Source: CAYNST01 sp964434105
GTDB taxonomy: Bacteria > Pseudomonadota > Gammaproteobacteria > Pseudomonadales > Cellvibrionaceae
Assembly: GCA_964434105.1 (NCBI GenBank)
Contig: CAYSTJ010000018.1
Location: 1-64,000, forward strand
Direction: 5' to 3'
DNA: 64,000 nucleotides
A model generated the notes under the pieces. The model was not told where the DNA came from. It saw only the letters and a program-made list of their open reading frames with translations, and made no database searches. How positions within the stretch are numbered: position 1 is the first letter of the stretch; each line of letters begins with the position of its first letter. The position numbers were made by a program, and so were the translations under genes. This document shows positions 9,969-18,441 of the stretch, one piece after another.

Positions 9969-10802
9969 TTAGTCAGATGTGGTCAAGAGTTGCAGGACCG
10001 CCTGGTTCCATCCCAGCGGGCCGAATTCATGGGTGCGGACGACTTCCTGCTCGGGGCGTGGCTGAAACTGCAGGGAGCCGGTATAGGGGTTGCGGACGAT
10101 GACGGCGACATCTGCCTCGCGCAGCATCGGCAGATCGTTTTCGCTGTCGCCCAGGGCGATGGCGCGCGGTCGTTGTGAGCCGGCCATCTCGTAATGGGCG
10201 CAGAGCCACAGGAGGGCCGTGCCTTTATCACTGTCGCCCATGACGTGTACAAACCGGCCGCCGCGTGTGACAGTAAGACCCCGCTCGGCCATATCCAGCC
10301 GGAACTGTTCGTAATTTGCCGGCGTATCCTGCCAGAGCAGGGGCTCGCTGTGTCGCCGTTGCCGGGCCAGCGTGGCGGCGTGTGGCGAAAGTCCGGTACA
10401 GGCACAGACGTCATCTACGGACATCTCACCGAAGCTGATAAACTGGAACTTCCGGTAACGTCTGACCTGTGCAATAACATCCTGCATTTTTCGGTAATCC
10501 GGCCCGAATCCGCAGAGCCACGCCTGAGCAGTTTCTTCGACGAGCTGATCCCGCGGCCGGCGAAAATCGTTTTTGGGCAATGCAATGCCTGCGCCGTTTT
10601 CAAAAATGACCGGCCCCGTCAGCCCGAGAGCGCTCTGGATTTCGTTGCATTCGGCGATTGTCTTGCTGGTGCAGGGAATCACTGGAATTGCTTTGCGGGC
10701 GGCAGTGTCGAGCGCGGGCTTTGCCGCTTGCCATTCATACGTGTCATGATCCAGAAGCGTGCCATCAAGGTCAGTAAAAATCAGTGTTTTTGTGGCTGTC
10801 AT
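9969..10802 (-). CDS. HAD phosphatase, glucosyl-/mannosyl-3-phosphoglycerate phosphatase
   Basis: A 277-aa HAD superfamily Cof-type phosphatase of the MpgP/YedP family, which removes phosphate from glucosyl- or mannosyl-3-phosphoglycerate. HAD motif I is IFTDLDGTLLD, motif II is PCTSKTIAE, and motif IV is ALGDSENDLPML. FENGAGIALP is also family-typical. The chosen start (MTATKTLIF at 10802) has an AGGTG ribosome-binding site; a longer reading to 10862 lacks family-like sequence. It is the first gene of the minus-strand operon, and adjacency to gpgS indicates glucosyl-3-phosphoglycerate as substrate. Confidence 0.85.
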   Translation of the reverse strand: MTATKTLIFTDLDGTLLDHDTYEWQAAKPALDTAARKAIPVIPCTSKTIAECNEIQSALGLTGPVIFENGAGIALPKNDFRRPRDQLVEETAQAWLCGFGPDYRKMQDVIAQVRRYRKFQFISFGEMSVDDVCACTGLSPHAATLARQRRHSEPLLWQDTPANYEQFRLDMAERGLTVTRGGRFVHVMGDSDKGTALLWLCAHYEMAGSQRPRAIALGDSENDLPMLREADVAVIVRNPYTGSLQFQPRPEQEVVRTHEFGPLGWNQAVLQLLTTSD

Positions 10803-11107
10803 ATCACCTGATCCGGTAGGCCTCTGGCAGAACCGGACGGTATCCGGAAGCTGGCAGGCCATACGCCTTGGTTAATTGTTATGTGACGGGCGTCTGCGCG
10901 ATTGAACCTGTCCGCCTGACACAACGTCATGGATTCAGGCACCCGGCGTACAGGAGACCCTGCATAAAAAGTGCCGATATGCAGGATTAACGATCCGTAC
11001 TGTTCAGCGCACGATGCGTCGATTACCATTGCTCGAATACACTGCCCCAAAATACCTTTTCCGGTCGATAAATGCCAATTTCAGCAAATTATGCCGCGGA
11101 GTCTCCT
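10803..11107. other. Divergent intergenic region with an 8-bp inverted repeat
   Basis: No gene is supported in this 305-bp gap between the glucosylglycerate operon and the LEA-type lipoprotein. It contains a perfect inverted repeat CCTGCATA (10959-10966) / TATGCAGG (10978-10985) with an 11-bp spacer. That spacing places the half-sites about two helical turns apart, as in many dimeric regulator operators. A hairpin is the alternative reading. Confidence 0.35.
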
Positions 11108-11569
11108 ATGCCCTTTGCAAAAATGATAGCGATTTTTCTGATATACGGCCTGCTGGCCGGGTGTGCAGCATTCGGTGCTGGTCTGGAGCCACCGAAAGTC
11201 AAGGTAACGTCGGTTAGCCTGCTGCCCGCTGAAGGGTTAAGCCAGCGATTCCGTATCGGGCTGCTGATCATGAACCCCAATTCCAGGCCGATTGCGGTCA
11301 GAGGCTTAAGCTATAGTCTGGCGTTAAATGGCATTGAGCTGGCGGATGGGGTCAGTGCCACCATTGGGACCCTGCCAGCCTATACCGAGACGCCGGTGGA
11401 GCTGGATGCCAGCACGAACCTCATTGCTGCGCTACGCTTTGTAAACAGGTTTGTCACGGATGATCTCAAGCCGATTGATTATAATTTCAAAGCAAAAATC
11501 GATATTGAAGGTTTTGTCCGGCGCCTGGTCTTCGAAGAAAATGGTGAAATACCGGTCAGTATGGAGTAA
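11108..11569 (+). CDS. LEA type 2 (LEA14/WHy-like) lipoprotein
   Basis: A 153-aa protein from ATG 11108 with a short signal peptide and lipobox (IYGLLAGCAAFG), so probably lipidated and exported. The body has the LEA14/WHy beta-sandwich pattern: a repeated hydrophobic strand layout with LLIMNPNSRPIAVRGLSYSL and the LNGIELADGVS block, in which N-P-N is the family signature. Such bacterial WHy proteins are linked to desiccation or envelope stress, but no activity is assigned. ATG 11072 upstream would spoil the signal peptide, so 11108 is preferred. Confidence 0.75.
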   Translation: MPFAKMIAIFLIYGLLAGCAAFGAGLEPPKVKVTSVSLLPAEGLSQRFRIGLLIMNPNSRPIAVRGLSYSLALNGIELADGVSATIGTLPAYTETPVELDASTNLIAALRFVNRFVTDDLKPIDYNFKAKIDIEGFVRRLVFEENGEIPVSME

Positions 11570-11721
11570 GCAGACCTTGTGTACCAAACGCGCCAGCCGC
11601 TTTCACAGCGGTGCTGGATGCCAGAAAAATCTGGTTGTTAACGAGTGAAACTGGTCAGTCCCTGCAGGCAGTAGGTTAACCTGGCATGCAGACGCTGAAG
11701 CCCCCAAAAAAAGAGAACGCT

Positions 11722-13254
11722 ATGCGCTTCATGAAATGGGTATTGGCATTGATAATACTGGTGGGGGTCATCCTCAGCTTCAGCCCGCTGGTCGCGAAAT
11801 GGCATCTGCAGAACCGGCTGCAGGAGGCCGGTTTCAGTGTTGTAATCAAGCGGTTGGGTGTGGATTTTATTTTCGGGGAAATCAATCTGGCGGGTGTGGA
11901 AATCCGCAGCCCCGAGGGCGAGATGTTCAATCTGTACAATGCTGAAGCGAAGATCAGCCTTTGGGCACTATTTCGGCGCGAGCTTCGTATTCGGGCCCTG
12001 GATGCGAGGGATGTGCATATTGATCTGCCCATTCTGAAGCGGTTGCAGGGCACACTGCTGTCGAACCGTGTTGACACGTCGCTCTTTGCGCCGAATTCGC
12101 CGTGGCAATATTATCTCGGCATTGTGCAGGCCGATAACGTTCAGCTGTGTCGTACGGAGCAACAGCAGTGTCTATACCTGGAGCGGTTCAGCGTGGCGCG
12201 CGGCCACTGGCGGACCGGGGATGCCGGATGGCAATTCAGGCACGACCAGCCATTTGTCATCGCCAAAGGGTTTCTGCGGGATCAGTCGAGTGGCAACGCT
12301 ATTTTTTATCTGGGCGAGCTGCATGTCGCGAAAGGCACATTGACGCCGAACCTGATCCGGCTGGACAACATCAGTTTCACCAATCTGCACCTGGTTGAAT
12401 CCGCCTTTATGGGCGAACCGGTGGAAACACCCTTTCAGACGCAGATCGGCAGCCTGGCCATCAGTGAACTCGAAGTGGGCGGCGGCGACCGTAATGCCCT
12501 GCGACTGGGCACAGTCGTCGGCGATAGCGTCCGTCAGTCGCTCTATAAAAATGCCGAAGGTAAATTGCTGTTTCCCCAGCATCTGAAAAGCTGGTTTCCG
12601 GAGATTGAACAGTATCTCGACCGGTTTTCCGAGACGACCCTGAGTTTGGATTCGTTTAAATTAAACGGCGGTATGCTGGCCTGGTTTGATAAATCCGTGA
12701 CGCCAACGGCACTGGTCAACCTGTCAAAAATTCAACTGGAGATGGGGGCATTCGATACCAGCATGCCGGCCAGCCCGACGCCCCTTTCGCTTAAGGCCAA
12801 TCTGGGTGAATCCGGTCATCTGGCGGTTGAGGGGTTTGTACATATCGACAGCGAAACGCCGCGGTTCGAGTTGACCGGAAATATCCAGGGGTGGGATGTA
12901 TCCGATATCTCAGCCTATACCGAGCCAGCCGTCAAAGCGCGGGTGCAGGACGCGATTGTCGACTTCTCGGTCATTGCCGATGCCGAAAACGAAGACCTCA
13001 AGATAGACAGCCGCTGGCAGATCACCGCCATGAAGCTCGATACGACCGGCGCCGCCGGACGATCACTGCAGGACGCTTTTGATCGAATCAAAGACCATAA
13101 CCAGAGTGTAAGTTTCGGTTTGACCTATAATGGCCGCCTGGATGCGGATACCACCACACCGACTTACTTTTTTGGTACCTCCATGGCCGGACTGCTCAAG
13201 CGGATGGCAGCGGACCAACCGGCAGCCAGACGCGCTCCGGCACCAACCCATTAA
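11722..13254 (+). CDS. AsmA/DUF748-like membrane-anchored protein
   Basis: A 510-aa protein from ATG 11722 (MRFMKWVLALIILVGVILSF), with one N-terminal transmembrane anchor and a long beta-rich periplasmic part. Blocks such as AKWHLQNRLQEAGFSVVIKR, GEINLAGVEIRSPEG, a region naming nested strands with FTNLHLVESAF, and LKANLGESGHLAVEGFVHID resemble AsmA/DUF748 proteins, whose relatives take part in lipid transport to, or assembly of, the outer membrane. It is followed after 17 bp by parC. The family assignment is by overall pattern and is less certain than the topology. Confidence 0.6.
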   Translation: MRFMKWVLALIILVGVILSFSPLVAKWHLQNRLQEAGFSVVIKRLGVDFIFGEINLAGVEIRSPEGEMFNLYNAEAKISLWALFRRELRIRALDARDVHIDLPILKRLQGTLLSNRVDTSLFAPNSPWQYYLGIVQADNVQLCRTEQQQCLYLERFSVARGHWRTGDAGWQFRHDQPFVIAKGFLRDQSSGNAIFYLGELHVAKGTLTPNLIRLDNISFTNLHLVESAFMGEPVETPFQTQIGSLAISELEVGGGDRNALRLGTVVGDSVRQSLYKNAEGKLLFPQHLKSWFPEIEQYLDRFSETTLSLDSFKLNGGMLAWFDKSVTPTALVNLSKIQLEMGAFDTSMPASPTPLSLKANLGESGHLAVEGFVHIDSETPRFELTGNIQGWDVSDISAYTEPAVKARVQDAIVDFSVIADAENEDLKIDSRWQITAMKLDTTGAAGRSLQDAFDRIKDHNQSVSFGLTYNGRLDADTTTPTYFFGTSMAGLLKRMAADQPAARRAPAPTH

Positions 13255-13271
13255 TCCATATTAAGTGACCT

Positions 13272-15524
13272 ATGACAGATATCGCTGCACCGTCTGCGGA
13301 CGAAACTATTCCTCTGAAAAGATTTACCGAAAAAGCCTACCTCGATTATTCCATGTACGTCATTCTCGATCGGGCATTGCCCAATGTCGGTGACGGCCTG
13401 AAGCCGGTACAGCGCCGTATCATCTACGCCATGAGCGAACTCGGGTTGAAGGCCGGCTCCAAGTACAAGAAGTCTGCGCGAACTGTGGGCGACGTGATCG
13501 GCAAGTTCCACCCCCACGGCGATTCGGCGGCCTATGAGGCCATGGTGCTGATGGCGCAGTCTTTCTCCTTCCGGTACCCGCTGGTGGATGGCCAGGGTAA
13601 CTGGGGTTCCCAGGATGACCCAAAATCATTTGCCGCCATGCGCTACACCGAGGCCAAGCTGACCCGGTTTTCCGACGTTCTGCTCAGCGAGCTGTCACAG
13701 GGAACAGTTGACTGGCAGCCTAACTTTGACGGAACGCTGGATGAACCACGCGTGTTACCGGCCAGGGTTCCCAGTGTGCTGCTCAACGGGACTACCGGCA
13801 TTGCTGTCGGCATGGCGACCGATATCCCACCGCATAATCTGCGCGAGGTGGTCAATGCAACGGTGCACTTGCTCGGGCACCCCAATGCCACGGTGGCAGA
13901 GTTGTGCGAGCACGTTCCCGGCCCTGATATGCCGACTGATGCCGAGATCATTACGCCGCGCAGTGATCTGCAGAAAATTTATGAAACCGGCCGCGGCAGC
14001 CTGAAAATGCGGGCGCGCTGGACGCGCGAAGATGGCGCCATCATTGTCACAGCCTTGCCTCACCAGGTGAGCGGTGCGCGTATTCTGGAACAGATTGCGG
14101 CACAGATGCAGGCTAAAAAGCTGCCCATGATCGCCGATCTGCGCGACGAATCAGACCATGAAAGCCCCACCCGTCTCGTCATTGTCCCGCGTTCGAACCG
14201 GATCGACCTGGACAGTGTCATGAATCACCTGTTTGCAACGACTGACCTGGAGCGCAGTTATCGGGTCAATATCAACCTGATCGGTATTGACGGACGGCCT
14301 GGCGTGAAGAACCTGAAACAGGTGCTGGGCGAATGGTTGCAGTTTCGTGTAGAAACGGTGCGGCGTCGCCTGCAGCACCGACTGGATTGGGTCGATCGCC
14401 GGCTGCACTTGCTGGAAGGTATGCTTATTGCGTATCTGAATCTGGATGAGGTGATTCATATTATTCGGACCGAGGAACATCCGAAAGACGAATTGATGAC
14501 CCGTTTTGGACTGACCGAGGACCAGGCGAATTACATTCTGGACACCCGCCTGCGACAACTGGCGCGTCTGGAAGAAATGAAAATACGGGACGAGCAGGAC
14601 AAGCTCGCCAAAGAAAAGTCAGACCTGGAGGCGACTTTGGCGTCCGAACGGCGGATGAAAAACCTGGTGCGCAAGGAGTTGCTCGCGACTGCAGAGGAGT
14701 ACGGCGATGACCGGCGCAGTCCGCTGGTACAGCGGGAAGACGCACAGGCTTTCAGTGAAACCGAATTGTTGGCCAGCGAGCCGGTGACGGTGGTGCTGTC
14801 TGAAAAAGGCTGGATTCGAGCAGCGAAAGGCCACGACCTTGATCCAGCCAGCCTGAGCTACAAGGCGGGAGACAGTTTCCGTTTTGCGGCGCGGGGCAAG
14901 AGCAACCAATTTGCGTACCTGCTGGATTCCACCGGGCGCAGCTATGCGGTGGCTGCCCATCAACTGCCGTCGGCGCGCGGGCAGGGTGAGCCCGCCACCA
15001 GTCGCATCAATCCGCCCAGTGGCTCCAGTTTTGCCGGCCTGTTAATGGGTGATGATCAACAGTCGGTGTTGGTGGCCTCGGACGCCGGTTACGGCTTCAT
15101 TACCTGCCTGGGCGACCTGTTTACCCGGAGTCGCTCGGGCAAAGTCCTGCTGTCCGTGCCGGCGGGCGCAAGAGTGTTGCCACCCTCGGTTATCGCCGAC
15201 CGGCAGGAGGGGCATGTTGTCGCCGTGGCAAACGACGGGCGTATGTTGGTTTTTCCCTTGACGGATCTGCCCGTGTTAAGTCGGGGCAAGGGGAACAAGA
15301 TCATCGGCATCACGCCCGCCAGGCTACAGACGCGGGAGGAATTTCTGCTGGCAGTCGTCGTGGTCTCCGCGGAGCAGACCGTGCGCATCTGGGCGGGCAA
15401 ACGGCATCTGGCGATGAAGCTCAAGGATATGGAGCACTATCTGGGCGAGCGCGGCCGGCGCGGACACAAGTTACCGCGGGGCTTTCAACGCGTCGACAGA
15501 GTGGAGGTTGAGCAGTCACGCTGA
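13272..15524 (+). CDS. parC: DNA topoisomerase IV subunit A
   Basis: The 750-aa breakage-reunion subunit of topoisomerase IV, which decatenates daughter chromosomes together with ParE. Seen: LDYSMYVILDRALPNVGDGL, GKFHPHGDSAAYEAMV (winged-helix QRDR region), the catalytic tyrosine in AAMRYTEAKL (Tyr125) and a C-terminal beta-pinwheel that lacks the GyrA box, which favours ParC over GyrA. Length matches ParC (~750 aa). parE is not adjacent in this window. The AsmA-like gene lies 17 bp upstream, so the two may be cotranscribed. Confidence 0.96.
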   Translation: MTDIAAPSADETIPLKRFTEKAYLDYSMYVILDRALPNVGDGLKPVQRRIIYAMSELGLKAGSKYKKSARTVGDVIGKFHPHGDSAAYEAMVLMAQSFSFRYPLVDGQGNWGSQDDPKSFAAMRYTEAKLTRFSDVLLSELSQGTVDWQPNFDGTLDEPRVLPARVPSVLLNGTTGIAVGMATDIPPHNLREVVNATVHLLGHPNATVAELCEHVPGPDMPTDAEIITPRSDLQKIYETGRGSLKMRARWTREDGAIIVTALPHQVSGARILEQIAAQMQAKKLPMIADLRDESDHESPTRLVIVPRSNRIDLDSVMNHLFATTDLERSYRVNINLIGIDGRPGVKNLKQVLGEWLQFRVETVRRRLQHRLDWVDRRLHLLEGMLIAYLNLDEVIHIIRTEEHPKDELMTRFGLTEDQANYILDTRLRQLARLEEMKIRDEQDKLAKEKSDLEATLASERRMKNLVRKELLATAEEYGDDRRSPLVQREDAQAFSETELLASEPVTVVLSEKGWIRAAKGHDLDPASLSYKAGDSFRFAARGKSNQFAYLLDSTGRSYAVAAHQLPSARGQGEPATSRINPPSGSSFAGLLMGDDQQSVLVASDAGYGFITCLGDLFTRSRSGKVLLSVPAGARVLPPSVIADRQEGHVVAVANDGRMLVFPLTDLPVLSRGKGNKIIGITPARLQTREEFLLAVVVVSAEQTVRIWAGKRHLAMKLKDMEHYLGERGRRGHKLPRGFQRVDRVEVEQSR

Positions 15525-15765
15525 ATAAAGGAATGAGCTGCCGGTCGGGAAAAAAAGGCGTCAAGACTGTAAAATTGGCGCTGAAAGGCGCCTACAGCCG
15601 ACGCTGAGACTATACACTCTGCAAATTGTATGATATTTGTGTGGCGAGTCGGATGGCACGCCATATGGCGGAACACAAAATGGACGGAAGGTTACGCCGG
15701 GCATGGCGGGCGACAGGCCCGGCGTTTGGCTGATGGTGAATTCCTGACGAACAAGGAGATGCGCT

Positions 15766-16035
15766 ATGTTTCGGAAACACGAACGTACCCCTATGTGCTG
15801 CAGCATGATTCTGGTGCATCAGCAGACCGGAGAATTTGAGGTGGTAACCCATGACGTCAGTCCGGGCGGGCTGTTTGTCAACCCGATCGCCGCAGACGGC
15901 GAAGCGTTGCTGCGTTCTCTGCATGTTGGCGATGAACTGCAGGCGCGCGTGGAAACGCCCGACGATCATGAGGAAGCGCTACCGCTGAGAGTTACCCGGA
16001 TTGCGCACGACGGGTTCGGACTGACATTCGCCTGA
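15766..16035 (+). CDS. Small PilZ-like protein
   Basis: An 89-aa protein that fits a minimal PilZ domain. RKHERTP near the N-terminus resembles the RxxxR c-di-GMP-binding motif, and HDVSPGGLFV matches D/NxSxxG. The end (ITRIAHDGFGLTFA-like strand) fits the closing beta-strand of the barrel. Cytoplasmic, with no other domain. PilZ proteins bind c-di-GMP and regulate motility or surface functions. A second PilZ gene lies at 21.6 kb and an EAL regulator at 59.5 kb. The 240-bp gap before it holds no supported gene. Confidence 0.65.
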   Translation: MFRKHERTPMCCSMILVHQQTGEFEVVTHDVSPGGLFVNPIAADGEALLRSLHVGDELQARVETPDDHEEALPLRVTRIAHDGFGLTFA

Positions 16036-16066
16036 TCACCCGGGTCTGGAATCAGCAGGAACTGTG

Positions 16067-16687
16067 TCACAGATTCAGTGACGCCTTTAGGGCCGACAGC
16101 CGCTCTTGTCCCTGCTGCTTGTCCAGTGGTGGCGACGGTTCCTTCGCCACAGCCGGCAGCGCGGGCGTTTCGAGTTCGAGACCCTTCCTGACCTCCTGGC
16201 AGATCGCATCGTATTTTTGACGAAAAATCGGAAAGGCGACTTTTTCCGGGCTGGATTGCAGGAAGTACCAGTCGCAGGCCTTGCCGGCGTGATAAACCGC
16301 GGGATGGGACCACTGCCACGCGGCTTTGGGCGATGTGGCGCGACACGCCTCAATGTAGGCGCTGTGCGCATCCGGCAAATTGAAGCGACTGGACGCCCGC
16401 TCGCAATAATGGATCATCGTGTGCAGCGTGGGTAGAAATTCACTGGTTTCGATTACGGTGCGGGTTGCGCTCAGAATAGTGGGCGCATCAAAGCGGTTCA
16501 GCATATCCAGCCAGAGTCGCTTGACTTCATTCAGTTCGGCAGTGTTGCCGAATGCCTTGAGGTACTGGTTGTGGTAATTGAGCCGGAACAGGGTAAACAC
16601 CTGATTGATGGTGTCTACCAATTCCAGCTTCTTCGCGTCCGAACCCTTTCTATAAGGCCCAGCTGCGGTCGGTGAGTTGTTCGACAA
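16067..16687 (-). CDS. Replication protein P-like (helicase-loader type) protein
   Basis: A 206-aa protein resembling the phage lambda replication protein P family: VFTLFRLNYHNQYLKAF, NEVKRLWLDMLNRFDAPTIL and FLPTLHTMIHYCERAS, with a tail rich in Pro/Lys/Gln. Lambda P binds DnaB and delivers it to the origin. The predicted start is TTG, 38 bp inside the end of the DnaT-domain gene, so the two are translationally coupled. No phage genes are nearby, which suggests a domesticated or resident replication gene. Recognition is by motif pattern; function is inferred. Confidence 0.6.
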   Translation of the reverse strand: MSNNSPTAAGPYRKGSDAKKLELVDTINQVFTLFRLNYHNQYLKAFGNTAELNEVKRLWLDMLNRFDAPTILSATRTVIETSEFLPTLHTMIHYCERASSRFNLPDAHSAYIEACRATSPKAAWQWSHPAVYHAGKACDWYFLQSSPEKVAFPIFRQKYDAICQEVRKGLELETPALPAVAKEPSPPLDKQQGQERLSALKASLNL

Positions 16688-17753
16688 GACTTAGCTCCCT
16701 GGTCGATTTATGGGACGGGTGCATCGTGGAACCACGCTGCGCCCAACGTTGTTTGACATATTGCAGGAACTTTGTGTTCCATGACGCGTGAACCTGATTG
16801 GTATCGCGCCAATAAATAACGAATTCGGGGATCAGGGCGCGGGCAAAGGCCAGATCGATATTGGCCAGATGCAACACTTCATCCACGTCCGCCGAGGGTC
16901 GCCAGTTTTCCGGTATCCTGCGGGGCATGGTGTCGTGCTCCAGGGCCGACTGGTAGCGCAGCCACTGGCGCTGTACATGGTCGCGGAATTTCTTGTTCCA
17001 GTTATCCGACATGCTGCCCTGTTCCCGCCAATACAGTTCAAATTCGGGAATGGCGTCTTCGACAAATGATCGGCTGATCCCGGCGTGCAAAGTCAATACC
17101 TCCATGGCTTCCGGGCTGGGCTGCCAGTTTCTGGGCATGAGGGATTCGCGGGTCCGGGCATTTTCCTGCGCTTCATGCTCCCGCCAAAGTCGCAGGACAT
17201 GCTGCATGAACTTGGTGCCCCAGCTGTAGGCGGTGACGCCGCGCTCGCGCCAGTAATTGACAAACTCCGGCACCGACGCGAGCGCAAACTGGGCAGGGAT
17301 GGCATGCTGGGCGAGGCGGTCAAGGGTCTCCCGATCCGGTTGCCATCCCGGTGCGATCAGGTTTTTTGAGGCAGCTGTTGCCTGAAAGGACGGCACCGAA
17401 GTCTCCTGACGCGGCGCGGGAGTTTGCTCCCGCCGGCCATTGAACGCAAATTTAAGCTGCAGGCACTGTATAAACGGGGCGGAAGCCAGCAGGATCAGGC
17501 CCTTTTCCCGCAGATTGGTTGCTATCCGCTGGATATCGGCCGGCTGCCAGAATGGCATCAATTCATTGACCTGGTCCTGGGACAGCACAAACCATTCATA
17601 ATTATTGCTGGCTACGCCGCGCAGATAGCGGGTATAGGCAGTAAGGACGGACAGCATGACACTTTCTTCCAGGCCGATGGTTGCGGCCAGTGACGGATAT
17701 ACCAGGACAGGCGCTTCCGGCATAAGTGAGTTGTTGCGGTTCAGATACGACAT
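16650..17753 (-). CDS. Primosome-like protein with three DnaT DNA-binding domains
   Basis: A 367-aa protein starting at ATG 17753 (MSYLNRNNSLMPEAPVLVYP). The N-terminal ~110 residues look like a winged-helix replication domain (GLEESVMLSVLTAYTRYL; LSQDQVNELMPFW). After a Pro/Gln linker come three tandem DnaT-type DNA-binding modules with the same pattern, L-x-x-A-x-I ... IPEF-x-x-YWR-x-x-G ... W-x-x-KF-x-x-H-V-x-x-x-W. E. coli DnaT has one such domain and acts with PriA/PriB in replication restart. It precedes and overlaps the P-like gene. Probably a DNA-bound partner for helicase loading; this is inference. Confidence 0.7.
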   Translation of the reverse strand: MSYLNRNNSLMPEAPVLVYPSLAATIGLEESVMLSVLTAYTRYLRGVASNNYEWFVLSQDQVNELMPFWQPADIQRIATNLREKGLILLASAPFIQCLQLKFAFNGRREQTPAPRQETSVPSFQATAASKNLIAPGWQPDRETLDRLAQHAIPAQFALASVPEFVNYWRERGVTAYSWGTKFMQHVLRLWREHEAQENARTRESLMPRNWQPSPEAMEVLTLHAGISRSFVEDAIPEFELYWREQGSMSDNWNKKFRDHVQRQWLRYQSALEHDTMPRRIPENWRPSADVDEVLHLANIDLAFARALIPEFVIYWRDTNQVHASWNTKFLQYVKQRWAQRGSTMHPSHKSTRELSLVEQLTDRSWAL

Positions 17754-17964
17754 TATTTCTTTATATGATTCCGCGCACAATAAAAGAACTCAAGATGGCG
17801 GTGGTGTCAGCCAGACTGTTTACGTTAGCATAGCTGCAAACAAAATAAAGCAGAAGCGGCGCCAAATATCGATTGCAGTGTCGCAATTATTCCTTCAACC
17901 CTGATTGGCAAGGTCTGCCGGGGCAGATTTTGCGAATTGTATCAATTTTTTGTGACATTATCTG

Positions 17965-18441
17965 ATGTTTCAACCGGATCTCACCCTAGAGCAGGCGTTG
18001 CAGTTTTCCCGTTATGATGCCTCGCATCCGCTGGCACCGGCGTCGACATACCCATTCTGGCTGGATGACCGGTTATGGTCGACGGCCGAGCACTATTATC
18101 AGGCCAATAAATTCAATTCATCCTACCGTCAGCGTATTGCCGACTGCGCGTCCCCCGCCGAGGCCTGGCGGCTGGGGAATCGGTGGTTTCGGCGCAAACG
18201 TCCGGATTTTGTTCAGGTGCGCCTCGTCCTGATGACGCGCGCCCTGTATAGCGTTGTGACACAGCATGCCGAAGTGCAGGAATATTTGCTGGAAACCGGT
18301 GTGCGGCATATCGCGGAGACCTCATTGTACGATCATTTTTGGGGAGTCGGACGCGACCAGCGCGGGCACAATCATCTGGGCAGGATCTGGATGGATATAC
18401 GCAAACGGTTGACGGCTCGCCAGTCTGGAGAACACGATTGA
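17965..18441 (+). CDS. NADAR family protein (YbiA-like)
   Basis: A 158-aa NADAR (YbiA/DUF1768) domain protein. Seen: the N-terminal YPFWLDDRLWSTAEHYYQAN block (conserved W-x-S-x-E-H-x-Y-Q-A), KFNSSYRQRIADCASPAEAW and the closing LYDHFWGVGRDQRGHNHLGR block. Family members act on N-glycosidic bonds: YbiA-type proteins hydrolyse reactive riboflavin-pathway intermediates, and others act on ADP-ribose conjugates. The radA start codon overlaps its stop, so the two are coupled. The rib genes in this window give a possible metabolic link, but at a distance. Confidence 0.88.
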   Translation: MFQPDLTLEQALQFSRYDASHPLAPASTYPFWLDDRLWSTAEHYYQANKFNSSYRQRIADCASPAEAWRLGNRWFRRKRPDFVQVRLVLMTRALYSVVTQHAEVQEYLLETGVRHIAETSLYDHFWGVGRDQRGHNHLGRIWMDIRKRLTARQSGEHD

